The translations under genes were made by a program, and so were the position numbers. Positions 12,801-25,932 of a stretch of DNA of 64,000 nucleotides are shown in pieces (the first letter of the stretch is position 1; the number at the start of each line of letters is the position of its first letter). The notes below the pieces were generated by a model. It was given only the letters and a program-made list of their open reading frames with translations. It was not told the DNA's origin and searched no databases. The DNA comes from Chromobotia macracanthus (Eukaryota > Chordata > Actinopteri > Cypriniformes > Botiidae): NCBI GenBank assembly GCA_036877525.1, contig JAZGTH010000001.1, forward strand, positions 13,536,001 through 13,600,000, in the 5' to 3' direction.

Positions 12801-15800
12801 CCTCCAGTAAGTGTAGTGCAACGCACCATATGTCTAACAAATTACTGTCAGCTATCTAAGTGTGATCATTTTTTTAGATAAGTTATTTCTGTCAACAGCA
12901 ATTTGATTAGCAAGTATACAGATGGTTTAGCTAAATGGTACACGGCAAATAAAAATTGTTTAGCTAATGATGGGTCAATAAAAATTATTAAAAGATTGGG
13001 GAAAAAATGTAAAAGTGAGGATGTTTCAGGTTATATGGTATAAACTAAGGATCATTTGTACACTACTTAAGACTATAAGTAATCTTTTTGAGGTTTAGGT
13101 TTCTACAAAGATATGGGGTGTTAGGTGGTCCACAGTTTTGTGTTTGTTGATCCAAGGTTTGAGAATCACTGATATAGAATAAAGGAAGTACTTATGTAAG
13201 AAAGGAACAGTAATAACATTACACTTGACTTAACATTCTTAGTGATGTTTGGTTGACTATGTATTTTCTGTCTGTCTGTTTGCAGTGGAGCTCAGTTCAG
13301 CCAGTGAAGATGATCTAGACAGTGAAGATAGTGAGCAGGGGGGCAAAGGTCAAGCCTGCAGTCACTGTCTAACCACTAGTAAGTACTCCCCTGTTGGTGT
13401 TTGTCTTGTCATGTGTTTCACTGTGCCTCACAGAAATGTTTCTTTCAGACTCCAAGGACTGGCAGCATGGGGGCAGGGACAACGTCTTACTGTGCTCCAG
13501 TTGCCACTCTCACTTCAGCAAACACAGACGCCTGCCACCTGTTCCCAAACCAGCTGATCCACCCTATCTTTTCAAACCTGTCAAAGAAGAGGAAGAGGGA
13601 CTTGGCGTTAGGCACGGGATGAAAACCCGTCGAAGCCGGGTGCCGTCACATGTATGTCTTTCTTGCTCTTACTTGAATTATTTTTTGTTATGCTGGTTGA
13701 AAGTGTTTTAACACCCTGACAGCAATAGCTAAGTAAAGTGGTCTAAATGTATTTATAAAAATATGTATCTTATGCGGAAGGCACAGGACCATAAAAGGTT
13801 CATCCAATCATTGCATTCGGTCTGAATGCAACAATAAGATGTCCTACCTGCCTGTCAAACTATATATTTGCTTACCTCTATGCCCTTTTAGAGGAGGCGT
13901 GGCTTTGGAGCACACTCTTAAAGGAGAGTGTGATCTTATGCTGTGAAAGCTAGCTTGCTATTGCTAGGTTCTCTGAAATTGCATACTCTAACTTAGTCCA
14001 CCTACATCTCTATATGCAGATGTCATCTCTTCGAAGTGGACGCAACAGGCCAACCGGAAGCCCAGAGAGAGGCATGTCTCCCACTATTGAGGATGTACGA
14101 TCTAATGGACCGTCCCCCAGAACCAGCTCCACCGCCATGGCAACCAGGGCATCCAGCACTGATAGTAAGAATGGAGCAGGCGGAAAGACCAACAAGGTGC
14201 TGATTTAAAGAATCCTAGTCATTTTAGAGTTTGCCAAACCACTTTTGTAGTGCATAGAGTTGAATTTATCCTAGTGTTAACCTAATTTTCCAATTTCTCC
14301 TTATTAAACAGAAGATAAAAGTAGAGGTTTCTGTAGTAAAGGGTGTAAAGAGGCAGAGAGAACCGACTGCTCCGGACGCTGATGAACCGGAAAGAAAAAG
14401 CATGAAACGACCCAAGAGTCAGGTAAAGATAACACATTCTATGTGATTGGTGCTTGTATGTAATATTGATCATACATATGATTGAGGATTTGAAAATATA
14501 TAAATAACTTTTGCATGAAATTTAACCCAAAATCTCATAAACTAAGGTAGTTGCAGAATGGTTACATTACGTTATGTATGAAAAAACTACAATATTATAT
14601 GGCAAAAAACAGTAATGTTTTTTACTGTAAAAAAAAAATGTAAAAGTTTGCTCTTCTTTGTGTGAAAAATGAAGCATTGTTTCTTTGTCCTAGCAGTAGT
14701 AATTTGATTGAAATACCCCCATTTCTGACTGATGCCATATGGGTCATGTTATATAAACAAAGATTTTAAGCAGTGTTTCTCAAACCCAGGAGGGACCAGA
14801 ATCTCCATCAGAAGGCGAGGGTGAAGGTGAGAGCTCAGATAGCCGCAGTGCCAATGACGATGGCAGCAGCGACACTAAAGACATTGATCAGGACAACCGC
14901 AGCTCTTCGCCAAGCCTGGCCAGTCCTCTGCAGGCCAATGAGAGTGACTCGGACTCCCCAGCTCCGCACCCTCCTCCTGGACAAGCCGCACCAAGCCAGC
15001 CCCAGCAGCCTGCTGCCACTCCTGCATCCCATGCTCCCTCTGAAACACCGGTGTCGCCTCAGCCCTCTCTGCCTGCATCTTCATCTGCACCATCACCTGG
15101 AGCATCTACTGTCACCTCAAAGGCAACATCTGTAGATGTTTCCCAGGAGGTTCCATCTCCAAGTGCTTTTAGGAGTGGCCCCAGGGGACCAGAACCTCCC
15201 ACCTCTTATTCAAGCTCCTCGTCCCAGCAAGTGCAGTGTCCAGGGCAGGGGCAACCTTTCCCTGGGCCACCCCATTATCAGCATCATCCAAGCCATCTGC
15301 AGAATCCTCCAGCTGGAGCAAATCAACCACCAGGGTTTGCTTCACGGCCTCTGCACCTTCAACGAGAGAGTTCCCTTCCTCCTGTCCCCCCTACAGCGGC
15401 TTCCCAAATCAAACCCCCTCCAACCACACCAATTCCACCTTCTCACAAGCAACCCCCTCACCTTACTGCCCCTCCACCCCATTTCATGCAAATTCACCCC
15501 AATTTACCTCCACCTCCTGCTCTGAAACCTCTTGCTTCTCTGCCCTCACAGCACTTGCCATGCTCGCAGCCTCCTCCACTGCACATAATTCCACAAAATC
15601 ACCCCTCTCAACCTTCAGTTTTGACTCAGTCGCAGAACCAGCAGGTCAAAGGTCACCCCAGTGGCGCTCCTCCAGCTGCAGCCAGTTCTCACGCGTCACT
15701 CCCCCAAAGTCGCCCTGCCCCGGAGTCCACTGCTCCATTTTCTCTTTATTCTTCTCCGGTTCCAGCCCCTGCCCATCAGCCCTCCACTTCCTCCTCAACA

Positions 15801-18800
15801 AACACTCCTATTGGGCAAGCTCATATCAAAGAGGAGCCAATCGATGAGGAGGAAGAGTGTGAAAGCCCACCTCCCCCACGCAGGAGTCCCTCTCCAGAGC
15901 CGACAGTTGTTGATGTACCTAGCCATGCAAGTCAGTCAGCAAGGTATTCGAGAATTGAGATCATGTTTTATTTTAAACGGTTTTACGTTTTCTCAGAATC
16001 TTAAAGTGTAGTCAGGTATGTATTTCTGTTAAATTTATTAATATTTATTTTTTTCCAATAAAAGTACCTGTTTTGCTTTTTGAAAACAAACATTCATATT
16101 CAGAAATATTTAATAATATTCAATCCTCTTTACTAGTTTATGACTGTGAAAATCTGTGAAATTTGTTAACTGCAGATTCATCAAACACCTCAACCGAGGC
16201 TATAACTCCTGCGCTCGCACAGACTTGTACTTCACTCCCCTGGCCTCCTCAAAACTAGCCAAAAAACGAGAGGAAGCTGCTGAAAGATCCAGGAGAGAGG
16301 CAGAGCTAAGTGCTCGCCAGGGACGAGAGAGGGAAAGAGAGAGGGAGCGTGAGAGGGAGAGAGAGCGAGAAAGAGAGCGAGAAAGAGAGCGAGACTCTGA
16401 TAAAGCCTCTGTAAGTTTTGGTGTTTAATTAAAATTTTTAATGCATGCCTGAAAATGTAAATAAATAACTAAAAAATTATATTTTTCTTAAATGGTAAAG
16501 AAATATTTAAATTATTTATGTATAGCTATTCAGAGCCAAACCAATATTCTAATCTATAACATCCTATGTTGTTTTTTTTAATGTATAGCGTGCTTCTAGC
16601 TCATCTCATGATGGTCGAATGAGCGATCACCTGCTTGCTGCCCACATGCAACCAGGTCGCCCTTCATTTGAGCCCCCACCACCCACTACCGTGGCTGCTG
16701 TTCCTCCGTATCTTGGCCCTGATACGCCAGCCCTCCGCACGCTCAGCGAGTACGCCCGGCCCCACGTCATGTCACCCACCAATCGCAACCATCCTTTCTT
16801 CATGCCCCTTGGGCCAGGTGAGCACCTGCTAGCCTATCACATGCCAGGCCTCTACGCAGCAGACCCCACCCTCCGTGAGCGAGAGCTTCGTGAGCTAAGA
16901 GAGCGTGAGATTCGTGAAAGAATGAAGCCGGGATTTGAGGTCAAGCCACCGGAGCTGGAGAACCCCCTACACCCATCTACTAACCCTATGGAGCATTTTG
17001 CCCGCCATGGTGCCCTGCCTCTGCCTCATGTGGCTGGGCCCCACCCCTTTGCCCAGTTTCACCCAGCAATGGATCGCAGCATAGCAGCGCCTCCCCGGCC
17101 AGAAATCAGCTATGCCGAGCGCCTGACTGCCGAACGGCTCCATGCTGAGAGAATGGCCTCTGTTGCTGCCGGCGACCCTGTCGCCCGGCTACAGTTGCTT
17201 AATGTTACACCACATCACCACCAACACTCGCACATACACTCCCACCTTCATCTGCACCAGCAGGACCCACTCAACCAAGGTGAGATCTGTATAGTCTAAA
17301 TAGAAGTCAAATAACTACAGTTATCACTTAGTGTAAAACAGTGGCATTGTTACAGAAAGTAGGGCAGTCTGATGTGTCTCCTTTGTCTTCCAGGCTCAGG
17401 GCCTCATCCTCTGGTAGACCCATTGGCTGCTGCCCCTCCTCTGGCACGATTCCCTTACCCACCTGGTGCAATTCCCAACCCCCTACTCAGTGAGTTACCC
17501 CATGAGCACGATATGCTGCGCCACCCTCTGTTTGGTGAGTCACCTAATAGACTCCCCTTTTACACCTGTTCCCCTGTATTTAGAATTCAGAGTTAATGCT
17601 GAATGCACCATTAATGTGTCTGATCCATATAGCTGCTGATGATAGCATTCCATAAGTCTGCAAATGTTTAAGCAGAATTAGATTATTGTTATATTATGCT
17701 TGCAGTAAAGAACGCTTTGTTAAAGTGTTCTTTACTGCAAGAAAGATATAATTGTGTTGTGTAAATGTTGTCTAATAACTTTAATTAGTAAGCCATTAAC
17801 AAACATTATTTAAACATGAGTTGTTCTTGTGGGACAAGATTCATTATTTTTGAATGTACAGAACATCATATAATGATTTACAGATGAATGTTAATGTAGA
17901 AAATCAGGACATGGAAGTGATAGCAATGGTTGATCAAGGTACGCGTGACATTTGTTTTTCTTTCCATTCATTAAACCTCAATCAAAGCACAGTAACAACA
18001 AATTTTAATGTTTAACTTGTTGGTGCGGTCTTGCAGTTTGAGCACTCTCCCCACATTCTCATTTTTCCATTTTCCTTTTTATTTGTTTGTTTTTCTGATA
18101 GTTGGTTCTATCATCTAAATATACACATTACAGTCACATGAAAGAAAATGGGTAGTGAGTATGAGGAAAGAGTCACTGAAGTGGGTTGTCATTGTGTTTG
18201 TTTCGCAGGAGCCCCATTCCCTAGAGACCTACCTGGACCACTAGCTCCCATGTCAGCTGCGCATCAGCTGCAGGCAATGCAGGCGCAGTCAGCAGAGCTG
18301 CAGCGGCTGGCATTAGAACAGCAGTGGCTGCATGGACATGCACACCTGCATAGTGCTCCTCTCCCAAGCCAAGAAGACTACTACAGGTAAATTGCAAGAA
18401 CCTTAATATTTGTTTAAAAGTGAATGAATAAATACCCATTTTACCTCTGTAATAAGTATTGAATTTCCAAATGAAACCGGATATTCAATGAGGAAGGAAT
18501 GTACGAATTTATCGAATCATGGAAAGTTGTCTACTGTAAATGACAGTTGAAAAATTAGGAGTGCTTGATGATGTTGTACAAAAAGGAATATGGTTTAAGA
18601 GGCGGAGCAAGCTGTTTACATTCTGATGAAAGATTATGAAGACAAACATGTTTTTTCTTTAGAATAATATACATTAATCAATTACAATAAGACCAGGAAT
18701 GTGTATTAGGGAAATAAATATAGCCAGTTGATTTTGATCAGTATCTTATTACTACTCTTGAATCCCTGAATTCATCCTATAGTTTTTAGCTGTTTAGGCT

Positions 18801-19106
18801 GTTTTAAACAACCAATGAATGGCATTTAAACAACATTTACATGCCAGAATTCGCTGCCTCATGCTTTTTTTAACAGCTTTAGCACCATTATGGCAAATGA
18901 ATCCAAACCAGAATCTGTTTGCTTGTTAACTCTAAGCTGCTCTGATCAGTCTGTCCAAATGACAGAGTTAAATTCATCTCAGCCAAAAGACACCAGTAAA
19001 ATTTCTCACACTTGTCCTGCCCTGCTTGAATTAATGCTCATTGTCTCTGTTCTTCTGTTGTGTCTTCGACAGCCGTCTGAAGAAAGAGGGAGACAAGCAG
19101 ACCTGA
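9628..19106 (+). CDS. rere: Arginine-glutamic acid dipeptide repeats protein, BAH-less form
   Basis: Nuclear corepressor of the atrophin family that recruits histone deacetylases and takes part in retinoid-regulated transcription. Exons: 9628-9653, 10608-10656, 10979-11103, 11246-11345, 12092-12190, 12475-12555, 12653-12806, 13286-13378, 13449-13651, 14020-14196, 14312-14422, 14790-15943, 16176-16410, 16589-17279, 17394-17534, 18209-18386 and 19073-19106 (1216 aa). Domains in order: ELM2 (about 10-113), SANT (about 127-176), GATA-type finger (CSHC...CSSC, from about 236), an acidic/serine stretch, a Pro/Ser-rich region, a VKEE-type basic segment, the Arg-Glu repeat (about 838-863), then the conserved atrophin C-terminus with its His-rich run and LPSQEDYYSRLKKEGDKQ end. 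The start MDDLFSPRR has a good Kozak context (GCCATGG). Full-length RERE carries a BAH domain upstream of ELM2; only 1.1 kb separates this start from eno1 and no BAH exon is there. rerea/rereb assignment is undecided. Confidence 0.92.
10421..10582 (+). repeat. 41-bp minisatellite, four tandem copies
   Basis: Four head-to-tail copies of a 41-bp unit beginning ATTGATTGACATATTGCATT; the first copy is 2 bases shorter. The array lies in rere intron 1 and ends 25 bases before the exon 2 acceptor. Confidence 0.95.
10708..10835 (+). mobile_element. Partial MITE of the CCAGCTAACA family
   Basis: Starts CCAGCTAACAATTTTTAGG and continues with the same internal sequence as the full copy at 45608-45907 (GTTGTAAGAATGTTTCC, AAGTTCTAGGAAC). 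Only the left part remains, in rere intron 2. Confidence 0.7.
11372..11528 (-). mobile_element. tRNA-derived SINE
   Basis: Read on the minus strand this starts with a tRNA-like head, TGTAGCTCAACTGGCAGAGC (A box). A B-box-like CCTGTGTTTGATACCC follows, and it ends in TAAATGTAAATG. It is inserted in a rere intron, immediately beside the MITE at 11530-11810. Confidence 0.75.
11530..11810 (-). mobile_element. MITE of the CCAGCTAACA family
   Basis: Bounded by CCCAGCTAACA at the left and TGTTAGCTGGGA at the right, a near-perfect terminal inverted repeat. The internal sequence is related, in inverted orientation, to the copy at 45608-45907. There is no coding capacity, so it is a non-autonomous DNA element. 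Confidence 0.8.
13778..13982 (-). mobile_element. Short interspersed element, second MITE-like family
   Basis: Its reverse complement matches much of the element at 48856-49152: AGCAAGCTAGCTTT, GCATAAGATC, CAGGCAGGTAGGACATC and TTTTATGGTCCTG. It lies in a rere intron and has no coding potential. Confidence 0.6.
16318..16398 (+). repeat. Arg-Glu dipeptide repeat (GAGAGA-type) within rere
   Basis: A purine-only GA-rich tract encodes alternating Arg and Glu, the feature that names the RERE family. It is coding, not a free microsatellite, and is likely to vary in length between alleles. Confidence 0.9.
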
Positions 19107-20755
19107 AATGAATGACTGCTACACAGTGGACCACAGAGGCAGTTCTGTGTTCAGGGTATCAGGTCTTCTATTTCAGGAAACCCTGCGTGGGTTTATCCCT
19201 TCTTTGGCACTTATGAAAGTTTGACCGACTCTTTTTTGTGCTTTATGAAATAACTAGCCTTTTGGAGCACATTGATTTTGCTTTCCTTGCATGAACACTA
19301 CTTAGAAACTGTTTCTGTCAGAAATGAACATCCATGTAATGTTGTTACTGTGCTAAAAGGACGGCACTGTAGATTTACAAGTATTTGAGAAGTGCTGTCC
19401 AGTATCCAGAGTTTATCACTATCTACTTTCAAAGTTTATCGAGACGTTTGTTTCAAGATTGTATATATTCTATGTTTAAAATAATATATTAACTGTCAAA
19501 TTTAAAAGTTGCAATGATAGATTTGGATACAAAAACTTCAGATGACCCTTGTGCAAAAGTGCATGATTTTACATACCGTATCCGACCCTTTCCTCTGACA
19601 GCCTTTATCATCTATACCTCAAGATTACATCGACATATAACCCAATAAAAATCCACTATACCCTTCAGTAATTTAGCTTTATCAGCAGTTGGTTTAGTAA
19701 CATCAAGTGCAACTTAAGTATTTGCATGTTGACTGTAGTGCTGATCTTCCTTCTCTGGATACATTGTAGAGCTTATGTGGCTCTTGCTTCACTGCCATGG
19801 TCATACAATGCTATAGGAGACCAGTAGAGCAGGACTGGAACAGAACTTACAACCTTGTGTTCCTAAACCATCAGGTGGCCACCATCCCCTATCATGGGGG
19901 AGGTCATGGGGAAAATATTTTCCTTACAACACCAGTAGACTTCCAAGAGTATCTGCTTTCATATGAAATCAGCAATAACATGCATAATGGCAGATTTGAA
20001 GGTCCCCTGACTACCAGCTCCATTTGAAATATTAATTCCAATCCAAGCACCTGTACTTGGCATACAGGCTATTTAAACTACCTGGCTACTGTTTAGTGGT
20101 GTGGTAACAAGGTTAAATGTTTATAATCAGACTGGTTGGGAAGGAACACAGAGTTCTCACAATAAGCTGAAATTTATTATAAACACAAACAGAGAGAGAG
20201 AGAGAAATTTTGTGACAGTCTTATGCAATACAAGCATATTGTTGTGCACTACTAATAACTGTTAAAATAACAATATAAAACATAAGAGTGCAGTTGTTTT
20301 GTATGCGTTTAAGAGGACGTGAGTGTTAGCTGTCAACACTGTTATTGTGGGACTTTGATGTTTCTTTCCCCAAAACTGCCAAAAAGTTATTATTTTCAAA
20401 TAAACACTAAACATTTGTACTAGCATTTTAGGAAGTATATAGATATTTTCAATGGGAAATATATTCTCATGTATTATCTATGTCTGTATGTATACTTATC
20501 TTTACATGCACAGTGTTGTCTAGCTGCAATTACCTTTATGGTTAAAAATGGTTATTTTGATGAATTATGATGATTACAAACCGCTTGAATCATTATTAGT
20601 TTTCGTACACCTCAGTACATTAATGTCAGACATCAACTCTGAGATTTTTTTACATTTCTTATCTTTCAATACTAACATCATTAATGTTTATGGTATGCTT
20701 GTTTTTTTATCAGACTTTCTTTATCGTTTATCAGACTTACTTGATCAGCCTCCCC
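19107..20755 (+). other. rere 3' untranslated region and intergenic DNA
   Basis: AT-rich sequence after the rere stop codon. Candidate AATAAA signals lie at 19644-19649 and 20399-20404. The translated frame at 19797-20027 has no recognisable homology and is not called as a gene. Confidence 0.5.
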
Positions 20756-21068
20756 TTAAAGGGTCAGTTCACCCAAAATGAAATTTTTGACATCAGTTAC
20801 TCACCTTATGTTGTTTAAACCCATATGGATTAATGTCTTCTGTGGAACACAAAAGTAGATTTTAGGCTAAATGTTTGGGGGTTGATGGCCTCGGTCATCA
20901 TTCACTTTCATAGTATGGTTAAAAAGATACAATCAGTGAAAGTGAATAGTGACTGAGGCTGTCAGTTCCTAACAATCTGCCTTTGTGTTCCACAGAAAAA
21001 CTGATTTCCAACCACACTAACAATAAATGATGACCGAATCCTAATTTTTGGGTGAACTGTACCCTTGA
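20752..21068. mobile_element. MITE with GGGTCAGTTCACCC inverted ends
   Basis: The left end reads AAAGGGTCAGTTCACCCAAA and the right end TTTTGGGTGAACTGTACCCT, a terminal inverted repeat. The centre holds an imperfect inverted pair (CTTCTGTGGAACACAAA against TTTGTGTTCCACAGAAA). This kind of element is abundant in cypriniform genomes. No transposase frame is present. Confidence 0.85.
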
Positions 21069-22358
21069 CAACCAGTGTGTTATAGATACATTTGACATTT
21101 GGCAGTCATACTTCTGGCACTTTCCGGTACCTCTTTCACTTTCAGCTCTTTTTATGTGCAAACTACATTCTTTATGAAATGTGCTAAAATCTGTTTCTTC
21201 AGTCAAAAACTATATAAACTTTTATTACTTTGGCAGCATGATGTTTTGCATTTATTAGATACGTTTAGAGTGATTATCATTGAAAATGTTGTTTTATATG
21301 TATACCACAAATTCATTTACTTTATGCGAATTACATCAAAATGTATAGCACAGCTTTGGGTCCTGAATATAACTGACGCAAAACCTACCAGTTGTCACTT
21401 CTGGTCCATATCAACCTAATATCTAAAGCAATACATGTCTTCTAACAAGTGTTTGTATGGAAAACTATGTTTCCCCTTTGCTTTGTATTCTTACCTTTAA
21501 CGAAATTGTCCTTTGATAAGTTATTTATTGATTCAGCTCCTATTTTGTAACATGGATATATTAAACATGAAAATATTAGACTGTTAGGAAATACGACCTA
21601 ATATGTGTATTTACTAAAGAGTGTTTGGTGTGAATTTGTGCAAAATTAACCCTTTCCTGTACACTGGCCCCTTGTGAGAAATCAGAAAGCTAATCGTAGG
21701 TTTTTATGGTTCATCCTCAGTTACTTCTGTTACGTATGCCGTAAGTACTGGATGGCAGATATCGCGCTCACGTTCGCCAGAAGAGCTGAGCATTGATGGA
21801 ATGAAAAAGGATCATGTTAATTTTGTGTGCTCATATTATCTGAATAAATTGCTTAATTTAATATGTTACAGACTGATCATTGTGTCTTACCTGCTTTCCA
21901 CATGTCTGTTGATTGTGGGTTGGTTGACTTTAATACCCAAGATGCAAAAGCAATGCAAACGAGGCACATGTCTGCTTGCTTTAGAGAAAAACGAGAGCAG
22001 TCTCTATCTGCAAACAAAAGTGGCTATGTTTGTTTTGACATATTCTTTATATGAACAATAACTGTGATATTAATAGCCATGATTATTGATACCGTGTTAA
22101 TATTATGCATATGATAATGTTGGAAATAATTTAACATTTTGCCTTAAGAGCCACAATGACCACAAACTCTCTCTGCCTCTTTTCCCTCATATTTTAAATG
22201 GGATTCATTGGCCAAAAAAGAGAGAACACTAAAACAATTAAAGATTAGCTGATAACATTTTTTAAAATTTCAATAGATACAATGATAATACCATTACTGT
22301 GAATTATGATAACCATGATAACTGTTTAGTGAAAATCTATTACGTAATTTATATCCAG
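21069..22358. other. Intergenic DNA between convergent rere and perm1
   Basis: AT-rich with no supported exon. The plus frames at 21099-21419 and 21801-22061 lack splice-site support and family resemblance. Part may be the perm1 3' UTR. Confidence 0.4.
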
Positions 22359-24777
22359 TTATATGTAAGGACTTGTACCTGGATCTGAGACAGTCGAATT
22401 TACATTATTCTGCTGTTCTGTCAAATATTTAAGGGCCTGGTTCTCCAGAAGAAGCACTGGAAGCTTTGTTTGAGCTGTAGAAAAATGTGATGTTGCTCCA
22501 ATGTTCCAGTCTGTGTCAGCTGGTGGAGTCTTAGGAGAAACCCAGGAGGTGGCCATCCTACACCAGGTCCTTCTTAGGAAAGAAAATTTGATTCGTCTCA
22601 AGGAAAGTTTCCTCCAGGTGTTTCTCTGGTTAGTGATAAAGCATACGCTTGGTCTTCCAGAAGGGCTTGCACACCTTTGCTTGCTGCTGAAATGAGGTAT
22701 AACTCGGACTGGCATATTTTCATCTTCGCTTTCTGATTGTAGTGCTTCTACCACTTCAGGAAATGCTAGATCCTTCACCAATGAGTAAGAAGAAGAATAG
22801 ATAGGAACTGTGTTTTTCTCACGTTTTGTTGTACCTTGAACTGTAGGAAAGAGAAAACTTCCAATCTCAAAGTCTGAGAAGAAGTCATCATAAGTCTCTG
22901 GCACAGATGGGTTTTGTGAAAATGCAACAACAGAAGTGTGTCTGTCTGAAGTTCTTGTCCAGTATTGCTCTGATTTGGTGTCATTCTTCAAAATTTCAAA
23001 CAAGGACAGTAAGCACTGATCTTCAGATCTTCTATCTGAAATAGATAAAACTGGTGAAGGTCTCCTGATTTCACACTGGTTCAGTAGAAAGCTGCTCATG
23101 TTGTCTTGGGTGGTTGTAAGAAGTATGTCCTGCATCTGTGTTTCTGCTTCAGAATGCATATATAGTGGTAGACCACTCTCAGGATACAGTCTCACAATTT
23201 CATTTGATTCACTTTGATAGCTTGGCCAAATTTCTTCTGAAACCTTCTCTTGGAGGAGGCTTTTTGCACATGTAGACTCCAGAAGTCTCTGAGTTTGCTC
23301 TTTGCCTTCATGGGGCTCAGGGGTGGGGTTTGTACTTCCATGAAGACGTTGTAAAAACTCATCATCATTATCAGAAAAAGTTGAGAATTCACAGCTTGAT
23401 CTGTCTGGTTTACAGTCATCATGTGTGAAATAGTCTGAATCTTCTGCATCATCTACCAGGCTACTATCTTCTATGCTTTCACCTTTATAGTCCATTCTTT
23501 CCTCCATTTACATGAGAATCAATGGTGTCCACAGAATTGCATTGCTCTGGAATAATGCTTTCTCTTGATGAAGACTTGTTATTAGCTATTCTAAGTTCCA
23601 AAATATCATTTATTGTCAATTTTTCCATTTCATCCCAAAAGGAAGAAATGGCAAATATGGGTCGAGTTGGACCTAAAGCATCTGGAGTCTTGGCTCTGTT
23701 ACTGGGGGATTCCAGACATTGTGTCTCTTGGGGAGAAGAGAGTTCTTTTACATCACAAGACTGTTCAAATAATTCTTGTTGTTCTGTTTTTTCTCCTTCA
23801 CTATATGAAGGAGCAGTTGGTGTGGAGGCACCCAGAATAAATCTGGCACTCTCCTCCCCCGTGTTATTAAAAAGGTGGACTACATTATCAGTTATAAGTT
23901 CAGTGGAAGCAAAACTTTGAAGATCTTGAGTATTGTGTGAGCCATATAAATAATGGTCTTTATGATCACTGTTAAGATATGTACCGCTTTGGTGAGGTTG
24001 TTCCAATTTGTGCTGCATTGTTTGTCTCTCAAAACTTTCTTTCTCTGCCTCTGTATTGTTATTTAAGGAAGAGTAGGGTTTATGTATGGCTCCGCTCTGC
24101 TGAATTAAATTTCTAGAAGGTTTTTTTTTTCTTCTTTTTTTTTGGCCAACCTTTTCTCTCAGGCGGACCGGGCTATCATTCACGGTGACAAACCAACGTT
24201 CTTTCTCTTTCTTCAGTACTGGTGAACTGTCTGTCAACCCTGTTACCAGTCCTGTACATTCTGTTCCATTTTCATGCATTATATCCTGATTACATTGTAA
24301 AGATGCTTCTAAAACCGTCTGGTCGGCTTGACTTGATTTATTTTCTCCTTGACTCTCGGCTGCTAAATTATTTATGACTGAGTTTGATGGATCAGCAGGG
24401 CTGCTTTCGTCATTAGTTTTGTTGTCATCCAGGCTAAAATATTCAGATGTGGTCTCCTGGTCATACAGTTTGGCATCACAAGTCTGTCCAGCAGGTTTGG
24501 TTTCAAAGTTTGAGTTTTCTGTAAACTCAAAATTCTCAGAACTATGGTCACATTCACACTCTTCTGCTGGGCACTGTTTTTCTTCTTCTGCACTTGGTCT
24601 GGTCTGAGCAAGATGAGAAGACACATTGATGGAGGTTTTATCGTCATCTGTGTCACTAAGACCAGAATCATCCAGGGCTGCAAGCTTGATCTGCTGAACA
24701 GAGCATTCCTCACTGTCTGCACAGAAACAGTCCCAGTCCTGCTCTGCTATCAGCACACTGTGGTCTAAATCATCCAT
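22359..24777 (-). CDS. perm1: PERM1-like muscle regulator, reading frame broken
   Basis: PERM1 is induced by PGC-1 and ERR in muscle and supports mitochondrial and metabolic gene expression. The N-terminus (MDDLDHSVLIAEQDWDCF, then a cluster of Asp/Glu and LDDSGLSD) resembles the PERM1 start. Later parts also resemble fish PERM1: DSDYFTH followed by KPDRSS, and PETYDDFFSDFEIGSFLF. The coding region is in two overlapping frames. The first (24777 to 23485) ends in TAA at 23485-23487. The second (to 22359) becomes open just after a TAA at 23508-23510, so a one-base shift must lie in 23488-23507. The C-terminal part keeps only weak likeness to the conserved PERM1 tail (TSWVSPKTPPADTDW region). 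It may be a sequencing indel, a fixed frameshift or a decaying copy. Position next to rnf223 and the C1orf159 homologue fits the human 1p36.33 order. Confidence 0.65.
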
Positions 24778-25460
24778 TGCAGCTGAGTTTACACACTTTG
24801 TTCCAACATCTGAAACATTTTATTTTATATATATTATATAAGTTAATAATAAGTTATTATAGTTATTATGAGTTAAGGCCATAGATCCAATACTTCCGTA
24901 GTTCCAATAAAATAGGTGAGAAACCAAATTTATTTGCAGCAGCCTAACACAATGGAAAAAATCCTTCTGTCTCATTAATGTACTGTAATCTACTTAAGAA
25001 CGTATCCAAATGGTCTCTAATTCTTCTTTAGTGCTAAGCCTGGTTTAACTAGCTACTGTAACTGTACCCAGTGTTGTGTACTGTATGTGTTCATGTCATT
25101 ATCAGAGCTGATTTAGGCATCATCACAATGCCAGACAAAGTAAATACTGTAGCTATGCATAAACTGTTACGTATATAATTACATTTTAAATAATTTTTCA
25201 TGACTGTTGAGATGTCATGTTGTTGAGATGACCTAGTTTTTTGTTGACTAAACAAAACTGTTGCCTAAAATGCAGATCTTGATTTACAACTATTAATAAG
25301 AAATTATCTTATCTGAGTTGTGGGGTGTACCCACACAAACACTGGAGCTGTGTTTAGCATACACTAACATACTTAATAAATTTTTTTTTTACAGTTTATA
25401 GAGTTTCTACAGATACCGTACAGTCCCATTTCTCTTTATAAAGAAAGATAATTTCATACG

Positions 25461-25462
25461 CA

Positions 25463-25500
<38 letters not shown>
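25461..25500. repeat. CA dinucleotide microsatellite
   Basis: A pure (CA)n run of about 20 units, preceded by ACGCACGCGCA. Confidence 0.95.
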
Positions 25501-25504
<4 letters not shown>

Positions 25505-25932
25505 TGTTCATCCAATGTTTTTGCTTAAATGAGATTTTGTGGTCTTTGCAAAAAATTGGTCGAACACTTTATAAATACAGCTGTCATCTAAATACACAGG
25601 CTAATGATTTAGTAGTTTATAGTGCGTATTCTAATAAATTCCATGATGTCAGTGCAGTGACAACATGTGTCCAGCTTTCCATACCGGAATTCACTTTTCA
25701 TAAGCAGGAAATTCCAAAGCCTGTTTGAGCTATATAGTAAACATCATGTTAGATCCACCCAAAGCTTCATATCAACAGCCTTTTACATTCTCAAAATATT
25801 GTCTTACATGACCTACAGTGGGTCTATTTCTATTGTGCAGCCTAAATGGAGGCTATATTTGTCACAGAGATATCTTTCTATCAGATTGATTGTATAGACT
25901 GAGGCAGCTCTCTAGTATAATACAACAGCTGT

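Noticed and set aside
15136..15847. Alternative long frames within the rere Pro/Ser-rich exon
   Set aside because: Shadow frames of a compositionally biased coding exon; the frame joined by the flanking splice sites is the RERE protein.
19797..20027. 76-codon frame downstream of rere
   Set aside because: It lies in the probable 3' UTR with no splice support and no recognisable domain.
23488..23507. A very short intron joining the two perm1 frames
   Set aside because: The possible gap (under 30 bases) is too small for vertebrate splicing and lacks a proper acceptor; a one-base frame break is simpler.
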